DNA of 64,000 nucleotides, taken from the NCBI RefSeq assembly GCF_022758145.1, contig NZ_JAJVDH010000002.1, positions 558,001 to 622,000 of the forward strand, in the 5' to 3' direction. Each line of letters starts with the position of its first letter. Position 1 is the stretch's first letter. The translations under genes were made by a program, and so were the position numbers. The stretch comes from Pontibacter vulgaris (lineage in GTDB: Bacteria; Bacteroidota; Bacteroidia; Cytophagales; Hymenobacteraceae). The notes under the pieces were generated by a model. That model ran no database searches. It saw only the letters and a list, made by a program, of their open reading frames with translations, and was not told the DNA's origin. Of this stretch, positions 16,613 to 25,818 are shown in pieces.

Positions 16613-17764
16613 ATGCGCTTAATTAAGCCCTTATTTGTAGTAATTCTTTTGTTTTACAGTGTATTGGCGCAGGCCCAGTTAAACAACTATGCCTTACGCC
16701 AACGGCAACCTCTAAACCCGGCTCATGCTAATGAGCTTAGAACTTCGCTGCATTTTTTTGGCTTCTCTAAGAACAACGAGTACTTCAATAAAATTGCAGA
16801 TGGCTATACTTTATTTGGCTATCACCTTAATCCCAGGCTGGAATATTACCCGGCTTCTTTTGTAAAACTGGAAGCTGGTATATTTTTATGGAAAGATTTC
16901 GGGAGCTCCGGCTACCAAAGTATAGCACCTACTTTTACAGCTAAAGTACAGAAGGAGAACTGGGCTTTGGTATTTGGCAATCTGCAGGGCAACCTTAACC
17001 ATGGCTACATCGAGCCTTTATACGATTTTGAACGGGTAATAAACAATAAACTGGAGAATGGCGCACAGTTATTAATAAATACCCATAGCCTGAACCTGGA
17101 TGCCTGGATTGACTGGAAAAAAATGATCTACCGCGCTGACCCGGACCGTGAAGAAATTAACGGCGGCGCAAGTATAGGTATTAAACTATTGGAACGCGAA
17201 GGCAAGTATGGCGCCGGCGATACGCTTAGTCTTACATTGCCTGTTCAGTTTACAGCGCAGCACAAAGGCGGCCAGATAGATGCCTCCGAGCTCCCTCTTG
17301 AAACGATGGTGAATATGGCCATAGGAGTGGAGCTAGAGAAAAAATATCCTTTTAAGGTGCTGCACCGCCTGTACACCAAAAACTACCTGGTAGGCTTTAA
17401 AGATTTCTCGAATGAACGCTTGCTGCCTTATGAACAAGGATACGGCATATACCTGAACGCAGGCATAGATACCAAATACCAGGACGTGATGCTGAGTTAC
17501 TGGCAGGGCGATGGTTACGTGGCGGAACTAGGCGGAAAACTTTACCAATCGGCTTCTACCACCTATAAAAACCCTGATTACCTGCAGGAGCAGCGCCGTA
17601 TACTTATACTCAGGCTGATGAAAGATATAGAGCTGCTGGATAATCTATACTTAACGTTGCGCCTGGAGCCGGTGCTGGACCTGGATAACCCGAAACTCGA
17701 ATTTTCTAATGCCTTTTACCTAACCTTTGATACAGACTTTTTTGTTGCCAAGCCAAGGCGCTAA
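16613..17764 (+). CDS. Predicted exported beta-barrel-like outer membrane protein
   Basis: A 383-residue protein with a signal peptide (about 1-22, ending AQAQ). The rest alternates short polar and aromatic stretches (LNPRLEYYPASFVKLEAGIFL, LFYDFE-like turns) and ends in YLTFDTDFFVAKPRR, which fits a beta barrel rather than a soluble enzyme. I do not recognise a family. It is divergent from recA with about 160 bp between starts and convergent with the GNAT gene, only 12 bp between stops and no visible terminator. Confidence 0.7.
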   Translation: MRLIKPLFVVILLFYSVLAQAQLNNYALRQRQPLNPAHANELRTSLHFFGFSKNNEYFNKIADGYTLFGYHLNPRLEYYPASFVKLEAGIFLWKDFGSSGYQSIAPTFTAKVQKENWALVFGNLQGNLNHGYIEPLYDFERVINNKLENGAQLLINTHSLNLDAWIDWKKMIYRADPDREEINGGASIGIKLLEREGKYGAGDTLSLTLPVQFTAQHKGGQIDASELPLETMVNMAIGVELEKKYPFKVLHRLYTKNYLVGFKDFSNERLLPYEQGYGIYLNAGIDTKYQDVMLSYWQGDGYVAELGGKLYQSASTTYKNPDYLQEQRRILILRLMKDIELLDNLYLTLRLEPVLDLDNPKLEFSNAFYLTFDTDFFVAKPRR

Positions 17765-17776
17765 GGTAAAGCCAGA

Positions 17777-18406
17777 TTATACCATAGCTTCCGAGCCTGT
17801 TTGCTTCACCTGGCGGTGTTGTTCGTAGTCGGTTAAAGTGATGCCATAATAGCCCAGGTCAAGCAGCTCATCAGAGTCTACACCGCGATATTCGTTGCGC
17901 AACACACCTTCTTTTATAAAGCCGCAGGTCAGCACAACTTCCTCATAAAAAGCATTAGCCTGGGTTAAGCGCAGGTATACTTTTTTTAACTGCATCGTTT
18001 TAAATGCAAAATCCAGCACGGCATACAAAGCTTCCTGTACATGGCTTTTGGTTTCGGGCCAGCCGGTAAAGTATAAGCCAATCTCTGCCTTTGGTATTTT
18101 ATGATCGATGTTTTTCAGGGCAATGTCACCTATATAAGTATCCTGTCCTTTCAGCCACACGCCAAAATCAAACACTTTTCGGTTATCCCAATCGGTGCGT
18201 AATTGCTGTACCTGTATGCGGGCGTCTTCAAGGGCACGCACGCGTGCCAGCCTGCCGCTGAAAGCAGGGTTCAGCTTAACAGAGTTTTCCTGTATAAGGC
18301 GCATAAAATCGCTTTCATCTCCTTCCTGGTAAGGGCGTAGTAATAGATTTTCTGTTTCGAGACGTTCTTCAAACGATTCGGGCAGAATGTTAAACAGATA
18401 GCTCAT
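17777..18406 (-). CDS. GNAT-family N-acetyltransferase (RimJ/RimL-like)
   Basis: A 209-residue enzyme. TENLLLRPYQEGDESDFMRL near residue 18, GDIALKNIDHKIPKAEIGLYF (about 113-133) and LKKVYLRLTQANAFYEEVV are typical of the RimJ/RimL branch, which acetylates protein N-termini or small amines using acetyl-CoA. Length is normal. The last 15 residues are a polar tail. The substrate is unknown. Confidence 0.82.
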   Translation of the reverse strand: MSYLFNILPESFEERLETENLLLRPYQEGDESDFMRLIQENSVKLNPAFSGRLARVRALEDARIQVQQLRTDWDNRKVFDFGVWLKGQDTYIGDIALKNIDHKIPKAEIGLYFTGWPETKSHVQEALYAVLDFAFKTMQLKKVYLRLTQANAFYEEVVLTCGFIKEGVLRNEYRGVDSDELLDLGYYGITLTDYEQHRQVKQTGSEAMV

Positions 18407-18607
18407 TTATAACAAATTAAATTTGATAAGTACAAAATAAAGGGCCGGAAGGAGGTTGTTTTACGCAATTCGCCTCTGTTTTGTAATACGCTAACTATTT
18501 AAAAATGTGCACTCTTGACTACTGATTTTTAGCTAAATTAACTTGCCTTCGATTTTTGCCGTTACTGAAAACAGTTTTGTTCTGTTAAACCAAATTTTAA
18601 AAGCAAC

Positions 18608-19471
18608 ATGAAAAAAAGACTGGAAGGGAAAGTAGCGATTGTGACCGGTGGCGGATCAGGTATAGGTGAGGCCATTTGTAAGAAATTTGCCAATGAGGGT
18701 GCTAAGGTAGTGGTTACTGGTTTTCCGGAAGACCCTGTAAAAAATGTAGCGAATGAAATACAGGAAGCCGGTGGCACAGCCATTGCTTTTGCCGGCGACA
18801 TTTCTACAGAAGAAAATGCCAGACGCTGTGTAGAAACTGCCGTGACCGAATATGGCAAGCTGGATATTCTGATAAATAATGCCGGTGTTTTTCCGGAAGT
18901 AAATCTGTTGCAGGACTACTCAGAAGAAGCTTTTGACTACATGATCAAGAATAATGTGAAAACGGCATTTGTGATGAGCAAAGCTGCCTTACCGGAACTG
19001 CATAAGACCAAAGGCAATATCGTATCAGCGGGTTCAGAAGCCGGGGTAATTGGTATTGCGCAGAATACGCCATATGGCGGTACCAAAGGATTTATACATT
19101 CGTTTATGCGAGGACTGGCCGTGGAGCAGGCTCAGTTTGGTGTGCGCTGCAATATAGTTGGCCCCGGCCCGATAGATACCGCCTGGACCCACGAAAGCAC
19201 CGGCCCTATGGACAGCAAAATGGTGAAATCTATTAAGCAGGCAACGCCAATGGGCCGACGTGGTACTCCCGAAGAAGTTGCCAATGTATACTTGTTCCTG
19301 GCATCAGATGAGGCCTCGTATGTAACGGGCGCTACTTATATGGTTGATGGCGGTATTACGCTGGCAAAGGGGCCAGTTGGTGAAGAAGCTGACTCAAGTA
19401 TGAAAAAAGAACCGGAAGGAGAGCTGGAATTGGAGCACTCTAAAGATGGCCATACTTCTATCCGGAAGTAA
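18608..19471 (+). CDS. Short-chain dehydrogenase/reductase
   Basis: A 287-residue classical SDR. The cofactor site TGGGSGIGEAI is at about 14-24, NNAGVF near 93, catalytic Ser in VSAGSEAG and YGGTK as the YxxxK pair. The C-terminal region has TPEEVANVYLFLASDEASYVTGATYMVDGG, the usual end of the fold, followed by an extra charged 35-residue tail. The tail with general-stress-like composition resembles YhdG/glucose-dehydrogenase-type SDRs. Substrate unknown. The terminator at 19477 follows directly. Confidence 0.9.
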   Translation: MKKRLEGKVAIVTGGGSGIGEAICKKFANEGAKVVVTGFPEDPVKNVANEIQEAGGTAIAFAGDISTEENARRCVETAVTEYGKLDILINNAGVFPEVNLLQDYSEEAFDYMIKNNVKTAFVMSKAALPELHKTKGNIVSAGSEAGVIGIAQNTPYGGTKGFIHSFMRGLAVEQAQFGVRCNIVGPGPIDTAWTHESTGPMDSKMVKSIKQATPMGRRGTPEEVANVYLFLASDEASYVTGATYMVDGGITLAKGPVGEEADSSMKKEPEGELELEHSKDGHTSIRK

Positions 19472-19476
19472 AGTAT

Positions 19477-19527
19477 AAAAACAGCAAAGCCGCTGCTCTC
19501 CATAGGGGCAGCGGCTTTGCTGTTTTT
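19477..19527. terminator. Long bidirectional hairpin terminator
   Basis: Perfect 20-base arms (19477-19496 and 19508-19527) with A5 and T5 ends and an 11-base loop, between the convergent SDR gene and the 142-residue hypothetical gene. Confidence 0.93.
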
Positions 19528-19540
19528 ATAAAGCTATACT

Positions 19541-19969
19541 TTATGCGTTCAGGAAAGTATAGTTAAAGTGTTTCGGGCTATGCAATTGCTGCTGTGACAT
19601 CATTACATCTAACGTATGAGCTGTTTCCTTGAAGTACTCCAGGCGGCGGTAAAGCATCTCTTTTTGTAATACAGTGCCAGTCGCTGTTTTCATGTACGCT
19701 CTTTTATCTTCCAGCACACGGTGCATTACCTCGTTTACTTTTTCCTCATTTTGTGCATACCACTGCTGAAAATCGAATATGCGTGCAGCACCAGGAGTAG
19801 CTGATGAAAATTCAAGGCCGTGAAGGCGAAGTATATCCGCTAAAAGATCGATCTCCAGTGGTATAGAAGTATTGTAGGGCATTGAACGCACTTCCAGTTT
19901 GCTGTTTAATGCGCCGGCTATAGTTGCCAGGTTATCTTTAAAGCGAAAGTATAAAGCAGCCGCTTCCAT
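19541..19969 (-). CDS. Hypothetical protein, helical
   Basis: A 142-residue soluble protein with no signal or membrane segment. Sequence such as NEEKVNEVMHRVLEDKRAYMKTAT and EMLYRRLEYFKETAHTLDVMM indicates a mainly alpha-helical fold. I do not recognise a family. It stands alone on the minus strand, 121 bp downstream of the MoxR gene's stop, and may be cotranscribed with it. Confidence 0.65.
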   Translation of the reverse strand: MEAAALYFRFKDNLATIAGALNSKLEVRSMPYNTSIPLEIDLLADILRLHGLEFSSATPGAARIFDFQQWYAQNEEKVNEVMHRVLEDKRAYMKTATGTVLQKEMLYRRLEYFKETAHTLDVMMSQQQLHSPKHFNYTFLNA

Positions 19970-20090
19970 AAGTCTTTAGAGTAATGTGAAAAATATTGAA
20001 CGGGTGCAAAATTACACCAATATGGCTAGATTGCTAAATAGTTTGATGGTTAAATTGTTGCGGCAAAGAAAAACCTGGTTACAATTTAAA

Positions 20091-21056
20091 CTAGAGCAAT
20101 TCCTGGATGATGCGCTCCACGGTTATACCTTCGGCCTCAGCTTTAAAGTTGCGCACAATACGGTGACGAAGTATAGGCAAAGCCACAGCCTGCACATCTT
20201 CAATGTCGGGGCTATACTTGCCGTTTAGCAAGGCGTTGCATTTAGCACCAACTATAAGGTGTTGCGAAGCACGCGGGCCTGCGCCCCATTCTAAGTATTG
20301 GTTTGCCTGAGCCGATGCCATGGCAGTATCAGGGCGGGTTTTGTGTACCAGTTTTACAGCATACTCTACTACATTATCCACTACCGGCACGCGGCGCACC
20401 AATTGCTGAAACGCAAGTATGTCATCGGAATGCAGTATTCTGTTGAGGTGGGTGGTAACAGCGCCTGTCGTATTTTTTACGATCTGCAACTCCGATTCGT
20501 AACTTGGGTAGCCAAGCGTAATGTTGAACATAAAGCGGTCGAGCTGCGCTTCCGGCAAGGGGTAAGTACCTTCCTGCTCTATCGGGTTTTGGGTAGCAAG
20601 TACAAAGAAAGGCCTTGGCAGTTCGTAGCGGCGGCCCGCTACTGTAACCGAGTATTCCTGCATGGCCTCCAGCAAGGCTGCCTGTGTTTTAGGCGGTGTG
20701 CGGTTTATCTCATCGGCCAGTACAATGTTGGCAAATATAGGGCCTGTAACAAAATTGAAGTTACGGTCCTTGTCCATTGTCTCGGCTCCAACAATATCAG
20801 ATGGCATCAGGTCGGGTGTAAACTGCACCCGGTTAAACGACATGTCCAGAGAAGACGCAATAGTATGAATAAGGAGCGTTTTGGCTAAGCCTGGTACGCC
20901 AACCAGCAAGCAGTGCCCCTGACAAAAAACAGCTGTTAAAACCAGCCTGACAACCTCTTCCTGTCCTACAATTATTTTTGATATTTCGGACGTAAGCTCC
21001 CGGTAGGAGTGGTGCAGCACATCGGCTGCTTCTTTGTCAGAGGTGTACTGCTTCAT
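20091..21056 (-). CDS. MoxR-family AAA+ ATPase
   Basis: A 321-residue ATPase. Walker A GVPGLAKTL is at 53-61 and Walker B LADEINRTPP at about 113-122; QNPIEQEGTYPLPEAQLDRF (about 155-174) is the MoxR hallmark. MoxR ATPases are thought to act as chaperones maturing partner proteins with VWA domains. Here no VWA or BatABC gene is adjacent; the gene is 6 bp downstream of the SurA-like chaperone gene, suggesting a joint envelope-protein role. batD is 22 kb away. Confidence 0.94.
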   Translation of the reverse strand: MKQYTSDKEAADVLHHSYRELTSEISKIIVGQEEVVRLVLTAVFCQGHCLLVGVPGLAKTLLIHTIASSLDMSFNRVQFTPDLMPSDIVGAETMDKDRNFNFVTGPIFANIVLADEINRTPPKTQAALLEAMQEYSVTVAGRRYELPRPFFVLATQNPIEQEGTYPLPEAQLDRFMFNITLGYPSYESELQIVKNTTGAVTTHLNRILHSDDILAFQQLVRRVPVVDNVVEYAVKLVHKTRPDTAMASAQANQYLEWGAGPRASQHLIVGAKCNALLNGKYSPDIEDVQAVALPILRHRIVRNFKAEAEGITVERIIQELL

Positions 21057-21062
21057 AGAGTT

Positions 21063-22439
21063 TTAATTGGTTAGCTGGAGCACTTTACAGTCCTGGTACT
21101 CCGGATCGATTTCGATGTATACGGAATCAATATTTTTTCGGAACCAATCACTTACAGCTTTACTTTTCTTTTCGTTAAGCGCAGCTGTTGCAATTTTCTG
21201 GTAATCGTCTTTCAGGTTAGCCTGGTGTGGTACCGACTTTGATTTTAAGGTAACTATACGTACAGCTTCACGGCCATCTTCCGTACGGAAAGGAATTGGC
21301 TTCGAAATGCCACCTACCTGCATCGTATCGATCACGAAGAAGATAGACGGATCTACCTGGTCCATTGGTGTATATGTACTGCCCGTAGCGCGGCTCATTA
21401 TCATGCCACCGTTATCTTTTGTGTTTTTATCGTCAGAGAATTCTTTGGCAGCTTTTGCAAAAGTGAGGCTATCGTTAAGTATAAGCGTACGGATGCTATC
21501 AAGTTCCTGGGCAGCTTCCTGTATATCTACTGTGGCTGTTTCCGGCTTGATAAGGATGTGACGTGTGTTAAACTCCTGTCCTTTACGCTCGATCATCTGG
21601 ATAAGGTGGAAGCCAAACTGCGATTCGATCACGTTTGAAATCTGGCCCGGCTCTAGTTTAAGCGCTGCTGTTTCGTACTCCGGTACAAGTTCTTTTTTCT
21701 TGAAAAAGCCCAGTTCGCCACCAGCCTGCGCCGATGCTACGTCCTGAGAATATTGTTTGGCAAGCGTGGCAAAATCCTCGCCGGCAAGTATACGCTTGCG
21801 CAGGTCTTCCAGCTTCTGGCGGGCATTGGCTTTCTGCGATTTGCTAACCTGAGCATACTTTACAATCTGGCCCAGCTCTACCTCGCTTGAGAAGTATGGC
21901 AAGCTATCCTGCGGAATTCTGTCGAAATAGCGCTTGATCTCTTTTGGCGTTACAGTTACTTTACCGCTGATCTCCTGCTGCATTTTTTCCATTACCATCT
22001 GGTCGCGTACAGTGCGGCGTAATTCATCTTTCAGCTGACGCACACTTTTATTATAGTACTGCTCCAGTTTTTCTACACCACCAACCTGTGCTGTCAGGTA
22101 TTCCATTCGGCGGTTAAGCTCGTTTGTAACCACACCATCTTCCACGGTAACAGAGTCAATATCGGCACGTGCCAGTAATAACTTATCCTGTACCATCGAT
22201 CTCAGGATCTCGCACTTAAGATTTGGGTTTGGTTGCTGCTTAGTCTGGGCAAGGTACTGCAGGTAACTGAACTCAAGCTCAGAGCGAAGCACAATATAGT
22301 TGTCTATTTTGGCAATTATGCCATCTACTTTGCGCTGCACAGGTACTTGTGCAGAGGCTGTGAAGGCAGCAACCCAGCACAGTATGCCGGCAGCCAGTGA
22401 TTTTACGAACAGGTTGGTTTTTATGGTTTGGTTATGCAT
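21063..22439 (-). CDS. SurA-like periplasmic peptidyl-prolyl isomerase
   Basis: A 458-residue exported protein. The N-terminal signal peptide ends about AFTASAQ (residue 31). A SurA N-terminal helical domain (VDGIIAKIDNYIVLRSELE) is followed by two parvulin domains, about 180-275 (ELGQIVKYAQ... GGELGFFKKKELVPEYETA) and 290-395 (TRHILIKPETA... NGGMIMSRATG). It likely helps fold outer-membrane proteins. The MoxR gene follows after 6 bp, and the parvulin-OmpA gene lies upstream behind its own terminator. Confidence 0.93.
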   Translation of the reverse strand: MHNQTIKTNLFVKSLAAGILCWVAAFTASAQVPVQRKVDGIIAKIDNYIVLRSELEFSYLQYLAQTKQQPNPNLKCEILRSMVQDKLLLARADIDSVTVEDGVVTNELNRRMEYLTAQVGGVEKLEQYYNKSVRQLKDELRRTVRDQMVMEKMQQEISGKVTVTPKEIKRYFDRIPQDSLPYFSSEVELGQIVKYAQVSKSQKANARQKLEDLRKRILAGEDFATLAKQYSQDVASAQAGGELGFFKKKELVPEYETAALKLEPGQISNVIESQFGFHLIQMIERKGQEFNTRHILIKPETATVDIQEAAQELDSIRTLILNDSLTFAKAAKEFSDDKNTKDNGGMIMSRATGSTYTPMDQVDPSIFFVIDTMQVGGISKPIPFRTEDGREAVRIVTLKSKSVPHQANLKDDYQKIATAALNEKKSKAVSDWFRKNIDSVYIEIDPEYQDCKVLQLTN

Positions 22440-22543
22440 GGTTGCTTTTATAGCGCCGTTGCAAAAGGGCGCCTTGCTAATTTTCTTCTAAAACGAAGTT
22501 CCTGAATTATACTTATGCTGCAATCTCTTAAGTTTTTCTGAGC

Positions 22544-22576
22544 AAAAAAAGCTCCAACAACCTGCGGAGCTTTTTT
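22544..22576 (-). terminator. Hairpin terminator
   Basis: AAAAAAGCTCC/GGAGCTTTTTT arms around a 10-base loop, 8 bp after the stop of the parvulin-OmpA gene on the minus strand. Confidence 0.88.
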
Positions 22577-22584
22577 CTTTCAAA

Positions 22585-24891
22585 TTACTTCTTGATCAAC
22601 TTGTCTACTTCTGCCTGATTTACAGAAACCGGATACTTCTCGCGAAGCTGTTTTACCCATTCCTGCTCCAAGTAATTCTGGTAGTCTGATGTTACAAGCC
22701 CGCGGACTTCATTCAGTTTTTTAGGTGCAGGTGCCAGCACATCGTTTATGATGATGAGGTACTCGCGGCCATTTTGCTGTGTAGTATAAGTGCCTTTTTC
22801 CCAGGTTACATCATCCAGAGCTTTGTTTTCGCCTTTCTGGAATTTTTTCTCCGTTATCTGTACAGCCAGCGGGTTCTCTGCATTCAGGTTATCGGCCAGG
22901 GCGCTCAGTTCAGAAGTATAAAGTATAAATGATACACGTCTGTTGCGGCGGCGACCGGTTTCTGTGTTATCAGGGCCAGCCTGTTTTGTTTTACCTAAAG
23001 CAATAGTTTTGAGCTGAGCTTCCGAAACACCTTTATTAACAAAGTAGGCTTTTACTTTTTCAGTTCTGGCTGCAGCAATGTTTTGTTTAGCGGTAGCTTC
23101 GCGGGCATCGGTGTGTCCATTAATTTCCAGGGTAAGGTTCTGGTTGTTTTTTAATCGGGATGCCAGCGCATCTAATTGCGTAGTCACTTCTTTGGAAAGG
23201 TCGGTCTTGTTAGTTTCAAACAGAACATCCGATAATTTGGCAGAGCGAACGGTATAACGGCGTTGTGCCAGCTGGCTCTGTGCTTTTTGTAGCAGCTCTT
23301 TGTTTGCCGCACTAATTACCGTTGCCTGCACCCGAGGGCCCCAGGTATACTTGTCTTTGTTCTGCTCAAAGTATGTTTGCAAGCCTGTTGTGTCTTCAAC
23401 CGCCTTCGACCATACTTTCTCATCCATTAACTGGAACAACAGAATACCATCATGATACTCTTTTACCAGCATGCGGTAATCGTTGTGCTTGTTTTCGAGG
23501 TTAGCGCGCTCGTACTCCAGCAGGCTCTTTTCTATAAAGTTATTATACAGCACATTCATGGCATGTGCCGGTGTGCCGGTTACGCGCGGGCGCTGCTCGG
23601 CTTTAACGTAAGTATAAAAATCAGCTACAGTATAAGGCTTGGCCTGAATAGTGAACAAAGTGCTTTTTAAAGCTTTGTCTGCTGTGTTGTAATCCCATTT
23701 GCCTTGTAGCAGGTTATCATCTGCTTTTGCTAGGGCTGCTGTTTTAGCTTCAGCATTTTCAGCGAGGTTGTTCTCTTTTTTAATGCGGTTCAGGAAAACA
23801 GTTTTGTTGAGTTCTGAGCGAGAATCTTTGGCTACGCGGTTGCGCAGGTTTTGCTCCATGTCTTCGTAAGGCGCCAAGCCACGCTTTTCGAGTAGCTTTA
23901 TAATGTGCCAGCCGTACGGTGTAAGCACTGGTTTTGAGATCTCGCCCTGCTTTAAGGAAAAAGCTGTTTCTTCAAAAGCAGGAATCATGCGGCCGGTACC
24001 AAACCAAGGCAGCTCGCCGCCATTAGAGGCCGAGTTGGCATCTTCCGAAAACTCAGAGGTAAGTTTATCCCAGCTCTCTTTGCGCTGCACACGCTTATAA
24101 ATAGCGTCTACGCGCTGTTTGGCTGCTAAAGAATCGGCTTTAGGCATGCCTGGCGTGGCACGCACCATAATATGGGCAACACGCACTTCGCCTCGTGCAG
24201 GGCGCACATCGTTTACTTTTATTAAATGGTAACCAAAGCGGGTACGTACCGGCATCGATACTTGTCCGGCAGGGGTTTTATAGGCAGCATCCTCAAACGG
24301 ATACACCATTTGCATAGCTGTAAAATAGCCCAGGTTGCCGTTGCTTTCGGCTGCGGTTGGGTCCTGTGAATTTTCGCGGGCAAGTTTGCCAAAGTCTTCG
24401 CCGGCAAGAGCTCGCTTGCGCAATTCCAGCACCTGGTTATAAGCAGCAAGTGTGTCTTCAGGCGCGGCATCAGGGGCCAGGTTAATGAGAATATGCGAGG
24501 CGTTTACCTCTTGTTTCATACGCTCATAAGCCTCCTGCACCAGCTTGTCTGTAACACTCTTATCTGTAAGGTATGGCAATGCCAGTTGTTCCTTGTAACC
24601 TTCCAGCTCGCGCTTAAATGCGGTGGTGGTATCAAGGCCACGACTTTCAGCCTCCAGTACTTTCAGTTTAAAATTGGAGTACAGGTTCAGGTAATCGTTT
24701 ACGCTTTCGCGGGTATAAGCATCGCTGTTGCCGTTATTGTTCTTTTCGTAAACGTACTGAAACTCCGATGTAGAAACTGGTTGAGAGCCCAAGGTGACAA
24801 TAGCGGGTTCTTTTTTGTCATTCTTCTTGGTAGCGGTGCATCCGGCCAGAAGCAGGGCGGCTACCGCAACAAGTAGGTGGTTGCTGCGCAT
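22585..24891 (-). CDS. Lipoprotein with two parvulin domains and an OmpA-like domain
   Basis: A 768-residue protein. The signal peptide ends in a lipobox (LLLAGC, Cys18), so it is a lipoprotein. Two parvulin-type isomerase domains lie at about 128-230 (ASHILINL, GNLGYFTAMQMV) and 233-335 (VAHIMVRAT, GGELPWFGTG). A helical stretch follows, then an OmpA-like peptidoglycan-binding domain at about 550-652 (FETNKTDLS, LEINGHTDARE, NRRVSF). The last 115 residues return to PPIase-like sequence. The arrangement suggests a folding factor tied to the cell wall. It precedes a SurA-like gene on the same strand. Confidence 0.9.
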   Translation of the reverse strand: MRSNHLLVAVAALLLAGCTATKKNDKKEPAIVTLGSQPVSTSEFQYVYEKNNNGNSDAYTRESVNDYLNLYSNFKLKVLEAESRGLDTTTAFKRELEGYKEQLALPYLTDKSVTDKLVQEAYERMKQEVNASHILINLAPDAAPEDTLAAYNQVLELRKRALAGEDFGKLARENSQDPTAAESNGNLGYFTAMQMVYPFEDAAYKTPAGQVSMPVRTRFGYHLIKVNDVRPARGEVRVAHIMVRATPGMPKADSLAAKQRVDAIYKRVQRKESWDKLTSEFSEDANSASNGGELPWFGTGRMIPAFEETAFSLKQGEISKPVLTPYGWHIIKLLEKRGLAPYEDMEQNLRNRVAKDSRSELNKTVFLNRIKKENNLAENAEAKTAALAKADDNLLQGKWDYNTADKALKSTLFTIQAKPYTVADFYTYVKAEQRPRVTGTPAHAMNVLYNNFIEKSLLEYERANLENKHNDYRMLVKEYHDGILLFQLMDEKVWSKAVEDTTGLQTYFEQNKDKYTWGPRVQATVISAANKELLQKAQSQLAQRRYTVRSAKLSDVLFETNKTDLSKEVTTQLDALASRLKNNQNLTLEINGHTDAREATAKQNIAAARTEKVKAYFVNKGVSEAQLKTIALGKTKQAGPDNTETGRRRNRRVSFILYTSELSALADNLNAENPLAVQITEKKFQKGENKALDDVTWEKGTYTTQQNGREYLIIINDVLAPAPKKLNEVRGLVTSDYQNYLEQEWVKQLREKYPVSVNQAEVDKLIKK

Positions 24892-25056
24892 AAGTAGATT
24901 AAAAACAAACTTTTAGATTCGCTGGCCTCAGCCAGGATATGCAATTTTAGTTATTTTTTCTGACAGATGAGCCAAAAAGTATGACTATAATCCTATTGCA
25001 ATTGATTTCGTTCCGGATAACGGACAGAATGAGGGAAAAGTGTACGGCGCGAAGGC

Positions 25057-25467
25057 TTATTTAATCTTTTTGTAAAGCAGGCAAGTGTTTTTAGTACCAT
25101 TACTTGTAAACTCTACTTTATCCATGATGCGGTTTACGAGCGCAATACCTACGCCACCTTTTTTGCCCACCCGAATATGTTCTTCGATATTAGGTTCTTT
25201 GTACTTCGATTCCTGAAAAGCTACGCCATTATCTGTGATCTCGAACTTAAGCTGGCTTTTTTGTTCGTGTATGGCAAGCGAAATTGTTTTTGTAGGATCT
25301 TCGTGATTGGCGTGGATGATGAGGTTTGCACATATCTCATCCACGGCCAATACGATCTGGTTCATCAGAATATCCGAAAGCTCTAAAGCCTGCAGATACT
25401 CTGTGACAAAATCTCGTATTAGCTTCAGGTTTTTTTTAGTACAACTAACCCTGATCGAATTATTCAT
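25057..25467 (-). CDS. RsbW-like anti-sigma factor / serine kinase
   Basis: A 136-residue HATPase_c_2 protein. VLAVDEICANLIIHAN (about 40-55) is the N box, ITDNGVAF (about 77-84) the G1 box and GKKGGVGIALVNRIMD (about 98-113) the G2 region. Such proteins phosphorylate a STAS antagonist and bind a sigma factor or another target. It overlaps the STAS gene by 8 bp and follows the SpoIIE-phosphatase gene, giving all three parts of a partner-switching module. No sigma-factor gene is adjacent. Confidence 0.9.
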   Translation of the reverse strand: MNNSIRVSCTKKNLKLIRDFVTEYLQALELSDILMNQIVLAVDEICANLIIHANHEDPTKTISLAIHEQKSQLKFEITDNGVAFQESKYKEPNIEEHIRVGKKGGVGIALVNRIMDKVEFTSNGTKNTCLLYKKIK

Positions 25468-25798
25468 CTGCGATGGTCAAGGCTTCTTCGTAATTCGAAA
25501 CTATTGTCATCAGCAGGTCTAAGCCGAGGATTTCGAATACGTTGCGTACTTTATCTTGCATGTTGAAGAATATAAGCTTGATCTGGGCATCTTCAAAACG
25601 CTGTAAATGCGATATGAATACGCCGAGGCCTGCTGAAGAAATGTAATGCAGGTTCTGGCAGTTTACCAGGATCTTGCTATACTTCATGATCTCAGGGTCA
25701 GAGAGTTCTTCGTCAAGTATAACCGAAGAGCTTGCGTCCAGTTCACCGTCTAAGGTGATAACGATGGTCGATTCTTTAATTTCGTGTGTAATTTTCAT
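25460..25798 (-). CDS. RsbV-like STAS-domain anti-sigma factor antagonist
   Basis: A 112-residue STAS protein. ISSAGLGVF (53-61) is the phosphorylation loop with Ser54/Ser55 in place of the usual D-S-SGLG, and VNCQNLHYI precedes it. Its phosphorylation state would be set by the kinase encoded downstream (8-bp overlap) and the phosphatase encoded 20 bp upstream. Confidence 0.92.
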   Translation of the reverse strand: MKITHEIKESTIVITLDGELDASSSVILDEELSDPEIMKYSKILVNCQNLHYISSAGLGVFISHLQRFEDAQIKLIFFNMQDKVRNVFEILGLDLLMTIVSNYEEALTIADE

Positions 25799-25818
25799 CG
25801 GCGTTCTGTACGTTACAA

